Notes under the pieces: model-generated
What the model was told of the DNA's origin: nothing
What the model saw: only the letters and a program-made list of their open reading frames with translations
Database searches by the model: none
Shown: piece after piece, positions 45,135-55,226 of the stretch
How the letters are laid out: each line of letters starts with the position of its first letter
Position numbering within the stretch: the first letter of the stretch is position 1
Assembly: GCF_001858045.2 (NCBI RefSeq)
Contig: NC_031977.2
Span: 28,049,368-28,113,367, forward strand
Length of the DNA: 64,000 nucleotides
Origin: Oreochromis niloticus
Taxonomy: Eukaryota > Chordata > Actinopteri > Cichliformes > Cichlidae
Direction of reading: 5' to 3'
Made by a program: the position numbers and the translations under genes

Positions 45135-45809
45135 TCAGGACGTCAGAGCCACCGGACTATAGCTGTTGAGGTCCTTGGGGCGTGAAGTCTTTGGCACTGG
45201 TACGACACAGGAGGTTTTCCAGAGCTGTGGGACTCTCCCCAGCCTCAGGCTCAGGTTGACGAGGTGCTCCATCACCCCACACAGTTGGTCTGCACAGGAC
45301 CTAACCACCCGTGAGCTGATGCCATCTGGACCCGCAGCTTTCCTGGCTTTAATCCTCCTCAGTTCCCTCCTAACCTGGGTGGTTGAGACATACAGGCTGG
45401 AGCCTTGTGTTGAGTGTGTATTGGATGCTGTTGTTGGGGGTGGGGAGGAGTGAGCAGGGTGAGTAGAGGAGGTGTTAAGTATCTGAGGTGTCAGAGGTGG
45501 AACAGCAACAGTGGGGGTGGGTGAGTCTGCAGCCGATGTTGAAGACTGCCTCATGGATGAATCAAATCTGTTGAAGAAATGATTCAGTTCATTTGCCCAC
45601 CTCACATCCCCCCCAGGCAGAAAGTTCTGACCTTTGTGGCCCGAGATGGTTCTGAGGCCTCTCCAGACCTCGCCAATGTTGTTTTGTTGAAGCTGGTTCT
45701 CCATCTTCTGCCTGTAGCTGTCCTTCCCTTTCCTTATCGGTCCCCTCAGCTCTCTCTGCACCCTTTTCAGCTCCTCCTTGTCTCTAGATTTGAAGGCCCT
45801 CATGGCCAC
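45135..45809 (-). pseudogene. Rex1-like LINE linker and RT N-terminus
   Basis: A 224-codon frame ending ...NSYSPVALTS and a stop. ELRRIKARKAAGPDGISS is the conserved block before RT motif 1, and PVPKTSRPKDLNSYSPVALT is motif 1-2. The downstream ORF resumes about 20 bases later with LRKILERLVLAQLQRL in another frame, so a deletion of a few bases at about 45,136-45,142 split the protein. A Ser/Thr/Pro-rich linker occupies about residues 85-145. The N-terminal endonuclease is missing. Confidence 0.75.
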
Positions 45810-45815
45810 TGATCA

Positions 45816-46035
45816 ATGGTCACGACAATTTGGATACTAATGATCATGGAACTGACCTCACAGCCCATTGTTGGTGCTAGTTTCTGTCATTATGCAAATG
45901 TACTGTTTATAAGGTTGGGGAAACCTGCAGTCTGCTGAGACTGAAGAAGTCACCAGTTGGTGATGAAACATTTCTCCCACTAAAAATGGTATGTCCAGAT
46001 GAACAGATTCAGCATTCTGGTGCTCTTTAAAGAAT
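45816..46035 (+). mobile_element. Penelope-like element 3' terminal region
   Basis: tctgctgagactgaagaagt followed by tggtgatgaaacatttctcc and gtccagatgaacagattca follows a second teleost Penelope family's terminal region, related in layout to 23,500-23,590. No coding sequence is attached. Confidence 0.6.
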
Positions 46036-46368
46036 TTTTGAGATAAAAGTAAGGTTGGAGATTGGCCTATAATTAGATAAGACAGCTGGGTAAAGTGATG
46101 ACTTTTCTCTTGTTCATAGTCCCCTCGTGCTTCAAGAGGACCACCGTCCTGAAGAAACCTAATGTGAGCTGTCTCAGTGACTGTCACCCAAGAGCACTTA
46201 CTTCCATCATTATGAAGTGCTTTGAGCATATAGTCAAAGTTCACATCACGTCTTCGATGCCTGCTCGACCCGTTTCAGTTTACATGAAGGGCCAAAAAGA
46301 TTCACAGATCATGCAATAGCATTAGCTCTGCATACTGCCCCCTCCCACCTGGATCGTAAAACACATGC
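46036..46368 (+). pseudogene. L2-like LINE reverse-transcriptase fragment
   Basis: From 46,128 the plus strand reads CFKRTTVLKKPNVSCLSDC and then HPRALTSIIMKCFEHIVKVH, matching the RT motif 1-2 region (RPVALTSxxMKCFExLV). After a frame change near 46,246 it gives DPFQFT and later HLDRK-like residues. It is cut off by the Tc1 terminus at 46,369. The first part (46,036-46,097) has only weak similarity. Confidence 0.6.
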
Positions 46369-46998
46369 AGTGGTGTGAAAAAGTATTTGCCCCATTCTTA
46401 ATTTCTTAATTTCTTAGTTTTTTTTGTTTGTTTGTTTTTTTTGCATATTTGTCACACTCACATGTTTCAGATAATCAAACTAATTTTAATATTACACAAA
46501 GATAATCTGAGTAAATACAAAATTTATTAAGGGAAATAATCTATCCACACCTACCCACTCCTGTGTGAAATAGTAACTGCCCCCTCTTGTTAAATCATCA
46601 ATTAGCTGTGATTAAACACAGTTTTTGTCAAGCTCAGTTCAGTTTCACTAGCCACACCCAGACCTGATTATTGCAGACCTGCTGAATGAAGAAATCACTA
46701 AAACAGAACCTGTCTGACAAAGTGAAATAGGCTAAAAGATCTCAAAAAGCAACACATCACTTCACAATCTAAAGAAACAATATGAGAAACAAAGTCATTG
46801 ACATCTATCAGTCTGGGAAGGGTTACAAAGACATTTCCAAGGCTTTGGGACAGCAGAGAGTCATTATCCAAAAATGGAGAATACTTAAAACAGTGCTGAA
46901 CCTTCCCAGGAGCAGCCTGCCTACTAAAATTACTCTAAGAGGGCACTGACGACTCATTCAGGAGGTCACAAGAAAACAGCCAGAACAGCATCTAAAGA
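46369..46998 (+). mobile_element. Tc1-like transposon, 5' half, interrupted
   Basis: Begins with the terminus cagtggtgtgaaaaagtatt tgcccc, common in teleost Tc1 elements. From about 46,780 it encodes the N-terminal helix-turn-helix region: MRNKVIDIYQSGKGYKDISK then ALGQQ, and LPRSSLPTKIT, with a stop soon after (GH, stop, RLIQEV). The sequence ends at cagcatctaaagaac, exactly where the fold-back element starts, so the rest was displaced or lost. Confidence 0.75.
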
Positions 46999-47000
46999 AC

Positions 47001-47265
47001 GTACGGTTATGGTGTAACCTTGGTTCTGTGAGTGAGAGACTATCTCTCCCCTCCGTTACATATTCCATATGTACGGGGTACGACCCCCCCTTGGTAGTGG
47101 CATGTGGATTCTTCTTTAAGACACTCCGGCTCACCCGGCCACACCTCACAGCTTATGTATAAACAGCTGTACCAGCGATAGTTTGATCGGAACGCGCCTC
47201 TGAGCGGCCTTAAGGTGGAGAGATAGTCTCTCACTCACAGAACCAAGGTTACACCGTAACCGTAC
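47001..47265. mobile_element. fold-back element with 50-bp inverted arms
   Basis: gtacggttatggtgtaacct to 47,050 and its reverse complement at 47,216-47,265 match over about 50 bases with one or two differences. The 165-bp interior has no open frame. Part of the interior, ttacatattccatatgtacg gggta, is repeated directly after the right arm at 47,304-47,327, suggesting this is a short derivative of the element that follows. Confidence 0.8.
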
Positions 47266-47286
47266 ATTCTCTATTATATTGAGGCT

Positions 47287-49760
47287 ATCTCTCCACTCCA
47301 TTACATATTCCATATGTACGGGGTAACTCTGTAAGACACCCCGCGAGGAGACGATGCAACTGAACCGAGAGTGAATGTGCCAATGAACCATTGACAAATG
47401 TACACATAAGCAGACCACCCTGGTCAGAGCTTCACCAGACGCGAAGGCCAAGCCTTCGGCATCTTTCAGCAGGCGCAAGATTGGCCTGAACTGGCCCTGC
47501 AGATGCAAGGACCGCAATTGATTGGCCACTCAAAGTCAGCCCGTGAACCACCAGGCTGAATGGCAGGAAGCGCAGCACCAGTTTGGAACCTGCTGGCTGC
47601 GAACCTACAACATGCGGGCAATATGCCAGACAGAGAGTCAGCGCCACAGGCTGGAGAACACACACGCCACAGCGAGGTCTGACTGGTGCGTAAACCGGTG
47701 AACCGCGGGCAACACGCCAGGGGAACGCATGTGACCTGTCCATCCCCAGAGTCAAAGCCGCCCCGTGCCATCGACAGACAGGGAAGGGGGCCGGCAGCCT
47801 AGCCTGCAGAAGTGGAGGGCTAAGCATTGGGAGGACCCGAAGGTCCACTCCCAGCACAGAGCAGCCACTATGTGCTGCCCGCAGGCAGATGAGCAACAAG
47901 AGCGAACTCGCAAAGAAGATACTCATGGTCAGTCATTCAGTTACAGCCCACTGAGCGGGCCTGTGCAGGCCGCGTAAGCTGTGACAGGCAGGCGTGCACC
48001 AGACAGAGAGCCAGAGCTGCTGGAGGACTCACACTCACTGGCTGACGAGCCCCGTGTGCACACTCTGCAAAAGATCTCCAGCTGGGGCCTGAGAATCCTA
48101 GGGCCAGAACCTGGAATCCCAGGAGCAGACTGAGGAAAGAAGCACAGCTCACTGAGCTGACGATTGGGAATCCCGCTGGCCGTGCAAACCTGCAACATAC
48201 GGGCAAAATGCCAGACAGGGAGCCATCGCTGCAGGCTGAGGAACACTCTCTCACTGGCTGATGTATCACACACAGCTGAGGTCCAACTGGCGCGTAAACC
48301 GGCGAGCCGCGGGCAATACGCCCGTCTGGATGGGGGGAGCTGGCGTCCTAGCCCACCAAAAGGCCACATGGGGACTAAACCCGAAGGTTTACCCCAAGGC
48401 AGAGTGGCCGCTAAGCACTGTCCGCAGAGAGGGGAGCAGCAAGAGTGAACTCCATAAGAGACACTCGTGCACAGGCGGCGCTGCAGGCTGGAGAACACTC
48501 ACTCGCCGGCTGAAGAATCAGACTAGGTGAGGTCCAGCTGGCCCGTAAACTGACGAATGCGGGCAATAAGCCAGGGTAGCACAGCCTATTAAGCCACTCG
48601 AGCATGGCAGCTAGCTAATGCCATGACGCACAGTGGATGGCCGAGCAGGATGTGACGCAAGGCCTGTCCTAGGAGCCGAGCATCCAACCTGCACCGTCCC
48701 ACAAGGGGAGGGGCTGGTGGCTTAGTCCATGGAGAGTGGAGGGCCCAAGTGGGGAGGCAGCCCAAGTGGGGAGGCGACCCAAGGTCCGTCACCAGGGCAT
48801 AGCAGCCACTCTGCGCTGTCCGCAGACAGGGGACTAGCAAGAGTGGACCCAACGAGACACGTGTGGACAGTCAGGAAGTTTCAGCTCACTGAGTGAGCAC
48901 CTGCTGGCCATGTAAATCGCAACACATTGGCAATGCACTAGACAGAGAGCCAGCGCTGTGGGCTCGATAACACTGACTCGCTGGCTGACGTATCAGACCC
49001 AGCGAGGTCCAAATGGCGCGTAAACCTGTGCACCGCCTGCAGCAGCAGCACAGCTGCTAATGTGAAGGGCCGAGGTAGGGATGCGACCTGAAGGGGGGGC
49101 GCTGGTGGTCTAGCCCGCTGAAAGGTGAAGTGGGGACTTAACCCGAAGGTCTGCCCCAGGGCCAAGTGGCCGCTAGTACTGTCCGCAGAAAGGGGAGCAG
49201 CAAGAGTGAACTAGAGAATGAGACACTTGTGCACAGCCGGTGCTGCAGGCTGGAGAACACATACTCGCCGGCTGAGGAATCAGACACAGTGAGGTCCAGC
49301 TGGCATGTAAACCGGTGAATGCAGGCAATACGCCAGGGGAACACAGCCTGCAGCTGCAGCAGCTATATGCCAGAGAGAAACCTGGCTAAAATAGGCTGGA
49401 GAACGCTCACTCGCCACAGCGAGGTCCAACTGGCGTGTAAGCCTGAGAAATGTGGCCGGATCTCTGGGGCCGGAGATCTCCAGGGCCCCAAGTTGGAGTC
49501 TTGGGGGCAGGGCGAGGCCCAGAAGCTCTGGGCCCCCTACCCTGGCCATATGCCCCCACAGGCACCTCAACAGCGAGGTGGCTGCAGCGTCGACCGGCAG
49601 CCTCATCAGGCAGCCCTCTGTCCAGGTCTCTGGGCTGACAGCCAGAGGTGGCGACAAAAAAATGAGGTGAGCCGGTAGTATGGCGTGCTCCCATATAAGC
49701 GAGGGCAGGTGCGAGGAAGGAGTCAACAGCCGTCCTGCACCGTCTGTGTCCCCAGCCCGT
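47287..49760. repeat. GC-rich block of degenerate repeated ~65-bp motifs
   Basis: GC content rises sharply here. A motif of the form ctggagaacactcactcgcc ggctgaggaatcagacacag followed by cgaggtccagctggcgcgta aaccgg recurs, diverged, with its aggtc core near 47,675, 48,280, 48,528, 49,005, 49,291 and 49,420. Units of ccaagtggggaggc (48,744-48,775) and 'gtccgcagacaggg(ga)...agcaagagtg' are also repeated. Many long minus-strand frames (up to 185 codons) run through it but share only the repeat. No known family is recognised. The part from 48,748 on is present again after the gap. Confidence 0.65.
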
Positions 49761-49920
49761 CTGCAGCTGTCACTCCAAGTGCCGCTGATGGAGAGTCAAA
49801 TGGTATTATTTAACAGTGCTTGCCGCTGTTGTTCATTTTGCTTGTCTTGCCGCATGTTAAGTGGGTGACTGGACATTTCATTTTGGCTAGCTTGTTTATT
49901 AGCAATGACTTGTGCCACAT

Positions 49921-50290
49921 TCATGTGCTCCTAACTTTTTCATGTTTGTCAAATAAAGAATGGTTAAAATTCTTTGAGCCTTTAAAAAATGCACCTGATT
50001 TGTCTGCTAGATGTGGATGAAAGCGGCAAATCTTGCACCACATTTCAGTGCGCTCATTGTTAGCTTCAAGCCATGGCACATCTTGGAGCCACTTTTCTGA
50101 AAAAAAGTATTTTCTTCGGCTCTGGCTCCGGTTGGCGTTTCTTAGCTGGTGGCGGCACACCAAAGAAACTGCTTAATGTCTGGGTTTTTTGGGGGGGACA
50201 TTTAGCTGGTGACAAGAAACACATGGAAGGTTGAATGACACGGTCATGTATGCAAAGGCACTTGGTAACGCAAGTGTCACTAGGCATTCC
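49921..50290 (-). pseudogene. hAT-type transposase N-terminal zinc-finger (TTF-like) relic
   Basis: The minus strand gives two overlapping frames. The upstream one contains TLSSFFGVPPPAKKRQPEPE, the typical N-terminal Pro/Lys-rich start of ZNF862/KIAA1586-like hAT proteins. The downstream one has KWLQDVPWLEANNERTEMWC then KICRFHPHLADKSGAFFKGS, with a CxxC pair and a distal His, i.e. the TTF-type zinc finger thought to bind DNA or direct transposase targeting. The two parts are in different frames here. The rest of the transposase is missing. Frames differ in the second copy only through single-base losses. Confidence 0.65.
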
Positions 50291-50404
50291 TAATTTTTGT
50301 CACGCATGCTAACTGCGTACCAGTTATGTGCACCCCTGTCTATAACACACAGACAAACAACCACTCACTCAATAACTACTATCAAATTATCATGTCTATT
50401 CAAC

Positions 50405-50560
50405 CTAACATACATGTTTTAGGTCTGTGGGAGGAAGCTGGAGTACCTGAAGAAAACACACACATGCACAGTTAAAAATGCAAACTCAGCCAAGTCTTTA
50501 TACTAGGAACCTTCTGGCTGTGAGACAACAGTGCTAACCACCATACCACTGTGCCACCCA
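50405..50560 (-). mobile_element. V-SINE (DANA/Mermaid type), diverged
   Basis: On the minus strand the tRNA-like head starts tgggtggcacagtggtatgg tggttagcactgttg, carrying an A-box-like segment. The B-box position reads ggttcctagta, degenerate from GGTTCGAATCC, so pol III transcription is unlikely. The body, cagcttcctcccacagacc and the end near aacatgtatgt, follows the V-SINE family. Confidence 0.75.
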
Positions 50561-51555
50561 TAGTAACTCATATAATAATTGATAATATATGGACAGAAGT
50601 ATATCCTGGAATACAAATAACATATTCATCCATTACTAAAAATGCATTTAGCTGTCAAGTTCTGCAATCTGTATTTACTTACCTAATTCTCTCCCTAACA
50701 ATCAACAATACAAATTCTCCCAGCCCCCAGAAAGACTGGGTTATCATTTCCACACTGGTTAGCCTTTAGTCTATCAAGTGTGTTGTTATAGCTAACAACT
50801 ACTGCAGGAAAATGGCAAGTTTCTTTAAGGTATTGTTCTGTGTGTTCGTAATGCTTGTAACCGTGGACTATGCTTCTGAAGATGAGATTAAGATGGGAGT
50901 CTCTGGGAATAACTAGGTGAGGAGCTATTAATGCCTTCATATACCAGCTGCCATAATTTTGTACAGTTCTATATTGTAAACAAAGCCAGTTTTACACTGT
51001 AGAGTTTCCATAGGATTTAGAAGTTTCAGATTTCTTTAGTCATATCATATGATCTGACTTATTTGATGTTCCTACTGCTAAACAAAACAAAGTTTGGTTT
51101 CTCAAACTATCCATAATTGCTAGTAATAAATGCATCGGTTTGTAGATACACCTTCTGTATCTTCATACAAAAAATCAGAACAAAAATATATGAATAAATA
51201 CATTTTTCAGAAGAAAGCCACATCTTGATACATGCTGGTTTAATATAAGAAGCTAAAATATGTCCCACTATGTTGTTGGTTGAATCTCAGATTTGTTTAA
51301 CATATGCAGATATAAATTAAGTGTGAAACCATTGCTTTAATGGTGGCCCTTGGCTGGTGGTATGTGAGGAAACATGTATTCCATTGTAGTGTACCTTTGC
51401 TTCAAATAAATAACATCCTTTTTTTTTAAAGGAATGTCCTATTAAACAAAAACAACAAAATAACAAATGCAATAAAAACCCAGTCCTTCCTCACTGTAAA
51501 TATTTCACTGAAATTCCATTTAAAAGACAGGGTAAGCACTCTCGTCACCTGACCA
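50561..51555. other. noncoding stretch upstream of promoter-like region
   Basis: AT-rich. An 81-codon minus-strand frame at 50,695-50,940 is identical in both contig copies, but this reflects assembly duplication, not selection; no domain is seen. Confidence 0.5.
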
Positions 51556-51659
51556 CTTTTTAGCCAATGAGCTTCAGTTTTCACCCCTCCCCTCACTTCG
51601 TGACTTCCAGTTGAGGAGTATTGACGCTTGGCTGTGAACTGGTGTGGAGACGCTAACAG
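51556..51659 (+). promoter_or_regulatory. candidate promoter and 5' exon of exon-cassette locus
   Basis: A CCAAT box (51,564-51,568) and a CACCC/C-rich stretch (tcacccctcccctcac, 51,581-51,596) precede a more GC-balanced segment, agttgaggagtattgacgct, ending cgctaacag|gtaact at 51,659/51,660, a good splice donor. No TATA box is seen and no ATG starts a usable frame, so this would be a noncoding first exon. The call rests only on signal layout and on the exon-like cassettes downstream. Confidence 0.35.
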
Positions 51660-51840
51660 GTAACTTTAAACTTTTGAATTTTTCCAGCTTTGTAGTCCAG
51701 CAACCAGTTAGATTTAGTTTTGTCAAGGTTTTTCTTTGATGTATATTCCTTGATTAAGTTTTGTATTTCAAGCTAATTCAAATGCTAAATCTAGCTTTTT
51801 TTGATGACACGTTGTGTATTTATTAGTCAAGGTTAAATAC

Positions 51841-53063
51841 CTAGTCTAACACATATCTTTTTAGTTAAACTGTGACATTTGAAATTACTGAGATGTTATT
51901 ATTTACTCATCCCACTGTCTCCAGATTTTAAGCAATGCTACAATATACGTGACATGCTATTAATGAGACATTTCAGATAACCGTGGTAGCTAACATTTAA
52001 CTCTCTGGAGTGCAGATCACATGGCCAATTTATGGTTTATCAGCAACATGCGTATCAGTTTTTTAAAATGTGTTGATGGGCCAAGTAAAACCAGAGTGAA
52101 GATGTCATCACGTTTAGTGCAGGAACAAATAAAAACGTGATTTCCTTTAAAAAAGAGATAGATAGATATATTTTTACCTCTCCTTCCCTATTGTGGTGAA
52201 TAAATGAACAAGAGCTGATCAAACAATTATATGGCTGTTTTGGTTGTTTATTAATAGGGAAACTTGTGGGAGTGATGGCAGGAGAGAGCGGTGTCTATAA
52301 CAAGTTTTGAGATGTGAGAGATTTGTGACATTAAGTGTGTCTGGAGTGTATAGTTAGTTTGTAGTTAAATCTGCGTTTGATTGATTGTTTTGTGTGTCAA
52401 AATGGTGAAGTGAATGTCACCCTGACCCTGGCTAAAAAGCTACCAAAGGCAGACTGAAATCTAAACGCTGTCTCCAGGTGTGCAACAGGAGTGATACACT
52501 AATTGCCTGCATTTTTATGTAAACATTTGTATAGAATGTGGTTTGTAAAATTTGTACATATGTTTTAGAAATTTGAAATTAAGTAATGAGAAAAAAATCA
52601 CTAAACATGTTTGTGGTTTTCATAGTAAAAAGTATAACATTTTCCTACTCTGATTTTATGTTTTTGTGTAATTTTTTTAGGTCAATTGTGTTAATACAAT
52701 ATGTCAAAATTACAAAATAAATGTAGTCAGACATGTGAGGTTGTTCTGTAAAGAATGATGCCAAACAAGGCAAGGAAAACTGTTTTTACCAGCGAAATAT
52801 AGAGGTATAATCAAAAGTAGTCGAAAACAGCCAATTATACCCTTGAAAGCACCTTCTGTAAAAGATCAGTTTTCACTGTAAACTACATTGAGAAGTATTA
52901 TACAAATTGTACATTTTTTTCCCTTTTCTGAGACAGTGCATTGCAATGAGGCAGCAAAGAGAAAAGATTAAACCCATAGATGAAGCTGATGTGCCCATGG
53001 CATCGTCCTCCCTCAAAGATGATGAGCAGGTGACTAATTTTCTGCTGTTGTAATTATTGCAAC
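51841..53063 (+). repeat. tandem unit A (1.22 kb) with exon-like 93-bp core
   Basis: Starts ctagtctaacacatatcttt and is repeated, with about 5-10% divergence by eye, from 53,064 (unit B). Both contain the tgatcaaacaattatatggc and gggagtgatggcaggagaga landmarks and end with the exon-like core. Confidence 0.85.
52937..53029 (+). other. exon-like cassette 1 (93 bp)
   Basis: Preceded by a pyrimidine-rich stretch ending cttttctgagacag and followed by cag|gtgact. In phase 0 it reads CIAMRQQREKIKPIDE then ADVPMASSSLKDDEQ, 31 codons without a stop. An in-frame ATG (residue 4) could be a start if the upstream exon is noncoding. The peptide is charged and acidic at its end, with no recognised domain, signal peptide or membrane segment. 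Confidence 0.4.
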
Positions 53064-53874
53064 CTAGTCTAACACATATCTTTTTAGTTCAACTATGACA
53101 TTTGGAAATACTGAGATGTTATTATTTATTCATCCCACTGTCTCCAGATTTTAAGAAACGCTAAAATATATGTGACATGCTAGTAATGAGACATTTCAGA
53201 TAACTGAGGTAGCTAACATTTAAGTTTCTGGAGTGCAGATCACATGGCAAGTTTACAGTTTATCAGCAATATTTGTATATATCAGTTTTTTAAAATGTGT
53301 TGATAGGCAACGTAAAAGCAGAGTTATGATACATAATTTCACATTTTTTCCTGAAAACTGTCATCACGTTTAGTGCAGGAACAAATAAAAACGTGATTTT
53401 CTTTAAAAAGTATAGATAGATAGATATAGTATTACCTCTCCTTCCCTATTGTGGTGGATAAATGAACAAGAGCCGATCAAACAATTATATGGCTGTTTTG
53501 GTTGTTTATGAATAGGGTAAACTTTTGGGAGTGATGGCAGGAGAGAGCAAGACAGCGCTCTCTATAACAAGTTTTGAGATGTGAGAGATTTGTGACATTA
53601 AATGTGTCTGGAGTGTATTGTTAGTTTGTAGTTAAATCTGGGTTTGTTTGATTGTTTTGTGTGTCAAAATGGTGAGGTGAATGTCACCCTGACCCTGGCT
53701 AAAAAGCTACCAAAGGCAGACTGAAATCTAAACGCTGTCTCCAGGTGTGCAACAGGAGGAGTGATACACTACCTTTTGTCAGGCCTGTGGTGTGTCCCTC
53801 TGTTCTGTCTTGTGGTGGACAGGAACAATTTTGATGAGTGGCACAAATAATTTGTGTGACATCTGATTGTTTTT

Positions 53875-54665
53875 AAATAATAATAAATAATAATAAATTT
53901 TATTTATAGCACATTTCAAGACACCCAAGGACACTTTACAATAGGATGAAACGCATAATAGAACAATGACAAAATAAGAAACAATAAAAACAAAAGTACA
54001 AGATAAAATTAACAAACATTGGGTTCACAGTGGACATGCAAATTTGAACAGGTGGGTTTTGAGTTGAGATTTAAACTGGGGGAGAGAACCAATGTTTCTT
54101 ATATCTGGGTGTAGAAAGTTTTACAGCCTGGGAGCAGAGCAGCTAAAAGCTCTGCTTCCAATGGTGGTGAGGCGGAAAGAAGGCACAGCAAGCTGGATAG
54201 AAAAAGATCGAAGTGAGCGGGCAGAAGAGATAGTGGTTAACAGGTCAGAAGGGTAAGGAGGAGCAAGGTTATGAAGGGCCTTGAAGGTGAGCAGAAGAAG
54301 TTTGTATATTATTCGGAATTTCACAGGGAGCCAGTGAAGTTCCTGAAGAACAGGGGTGATGTGCTGGTAGGAGGGGGTTCTGGTGATAATGCGAGCAGCA
54401 GAGTTCTGAACCAGATGAAGCTTATGGAGGGATTTATGGGGGAGACCATGCAAGAGAGAATTGCAGTAGTCAGTACGGCAGGTAACGAGATATGGACAAG
54501 AATGGACGGAGACTGGGTGGAAGAGAAGGACGTAATCTGTTTATATTGCGTAGATGGAAATAGGCTGAACGGGTGAGATTATTGATGTGAGATTTATAGG
54601 AAAGTGAACTATGTAGGATGACACCAAGGCTCTTAACCTGAGGAGAAGGGAAAACCAGTAAATTT
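53875..54665 (-). pseudogene. LINE C-terminal relic inside unit B
   Basis: The minus strand encodes the RT thumb and C-terminal region of a teleost LINE: LSYKSHINNLTRSAYFHLRN upstream, then in a 110-codon frame (54,453-54,121) LHKLHLVQNSAARIITRTPS and PVLQELHWLPVKFRIIYKLL, ending TIGSRAFSCSAPRL. The 3' untranslated region gives tgtccttgggtgtcttgaaa and ends in a (TTA)n-like tail at 53,875-53,905, as expected for an L2-type LINE. It is 5'-truncated and frameshifted. It is present in unit B and absent from unit A, so it arrived after the A/B duplication. Confidence 0.75.
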
Positions 54666-55133
54666 GTAAATAACTATACAAGAACCACCTGAGGAATTTC
54701 CTGCATTTTTATGAAAATAGTTGTATATAATGTGGTTTGTAAAATTTGTACATATGTTTTTAGAAATGTGAAATTAAGTAATGAGAATGAATCGCTAAAC
54801 GTCGTTGTGATTTTCATAGTGAAAAGTATAACCTTAACCTACTCTGATTTTATGTTTTTGGGTCAGTTATGTTAAAACAGTATGTTTAAAATTAGAAAAT
54901 ATAGTAGTCAGACATGTGAGGTTGTTGTGTAAAGAATAATGACAAAGAACGCAAGGAAAACTTTTTTTTAAAGGGGAAATATAAAGGTAAAATTTAAAAG
55001 TAGTCGAAAACAGCCAATTATACCCTTGACTCCAGAGGGTTAGCACCTCCTGTAAAAGATCAGTTTTCACTGTAAACTACAGTGATGAAGTATTACACAA
55101 ATTGTACTATTATTTTTTCTTTTTCTGAAACAG

Positions 55134-55226
55134 TGCATTACAATGAGACAAGCAAGACACAAGTTTAAACCCAAAGATGAAGCTGATGCGCCCGGGGCAT
55201 CGTCCTCCCTCAAAGATGATGAGCAG
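55134..55226 (+). other. exon-like cassette 2 (93 bp)
   Basis: Acceptor side tattttttctttttctgaaacag, donor side cag|gtaact. Phase 0 gives CITMRQARHKFKPKDE then ADAPGASSSLKDDEQ, 31 codons, in frame with cassette 1. It differs from cassette 1 at several codons but keeps length and frame. Confidence 0.4.

Larger units (their letters stand above)
43707..45815 (-). mobile_element. Rex1-like (CR1/L2 group) LINE, 5'-truncated
   Basis: A 2.1-kb minus-strand element containing linker plus reverse-transcriptase coding (45,809-44,026) and a 3' region ending in a pentanucleotide tail at 43,707-43,750 (ataag on the plus strand). The DNA encoding DFSSAFN, ttctccagtgcctttaa on the minus strand, closely matches the Rex1 RT region commonly used as a teleost marker. 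The endonuclease domain expected upstream is absent. It is inserted between Penelope-like pieces on both sides. It is the best-preserved retrotransposon in the window. Confidence 0.8.
53064..55226 (+). repeat. tandem unit B with LINE insertion
   Basis: Second copy of unit A, interrupted at about 53,771-54,690 by foreign sequence including a LINE relic. Apart from that it is about the same length as unit A. Confidence 0.8.

Noticed and set aside
47432..49726. Several minus-strand open frames of 100-185 codons in the GC-rich block
   Set aside because: They overlap one another in different frames and share only the repeated DNA motif. High GC lowers stop frequency, and no domain is seen.
50405..50560. 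tRNA gene
   Set aside because: The tRNA-like head belongs to a diverged V-SINE with a degraded B box and no cloverleaf.
50695..50940. 81-codon minus frame identical at 57,993-58,238
   Set aside because: Identity of the two copies reflects the false duplication, not selection, and there is no recognisable domain.
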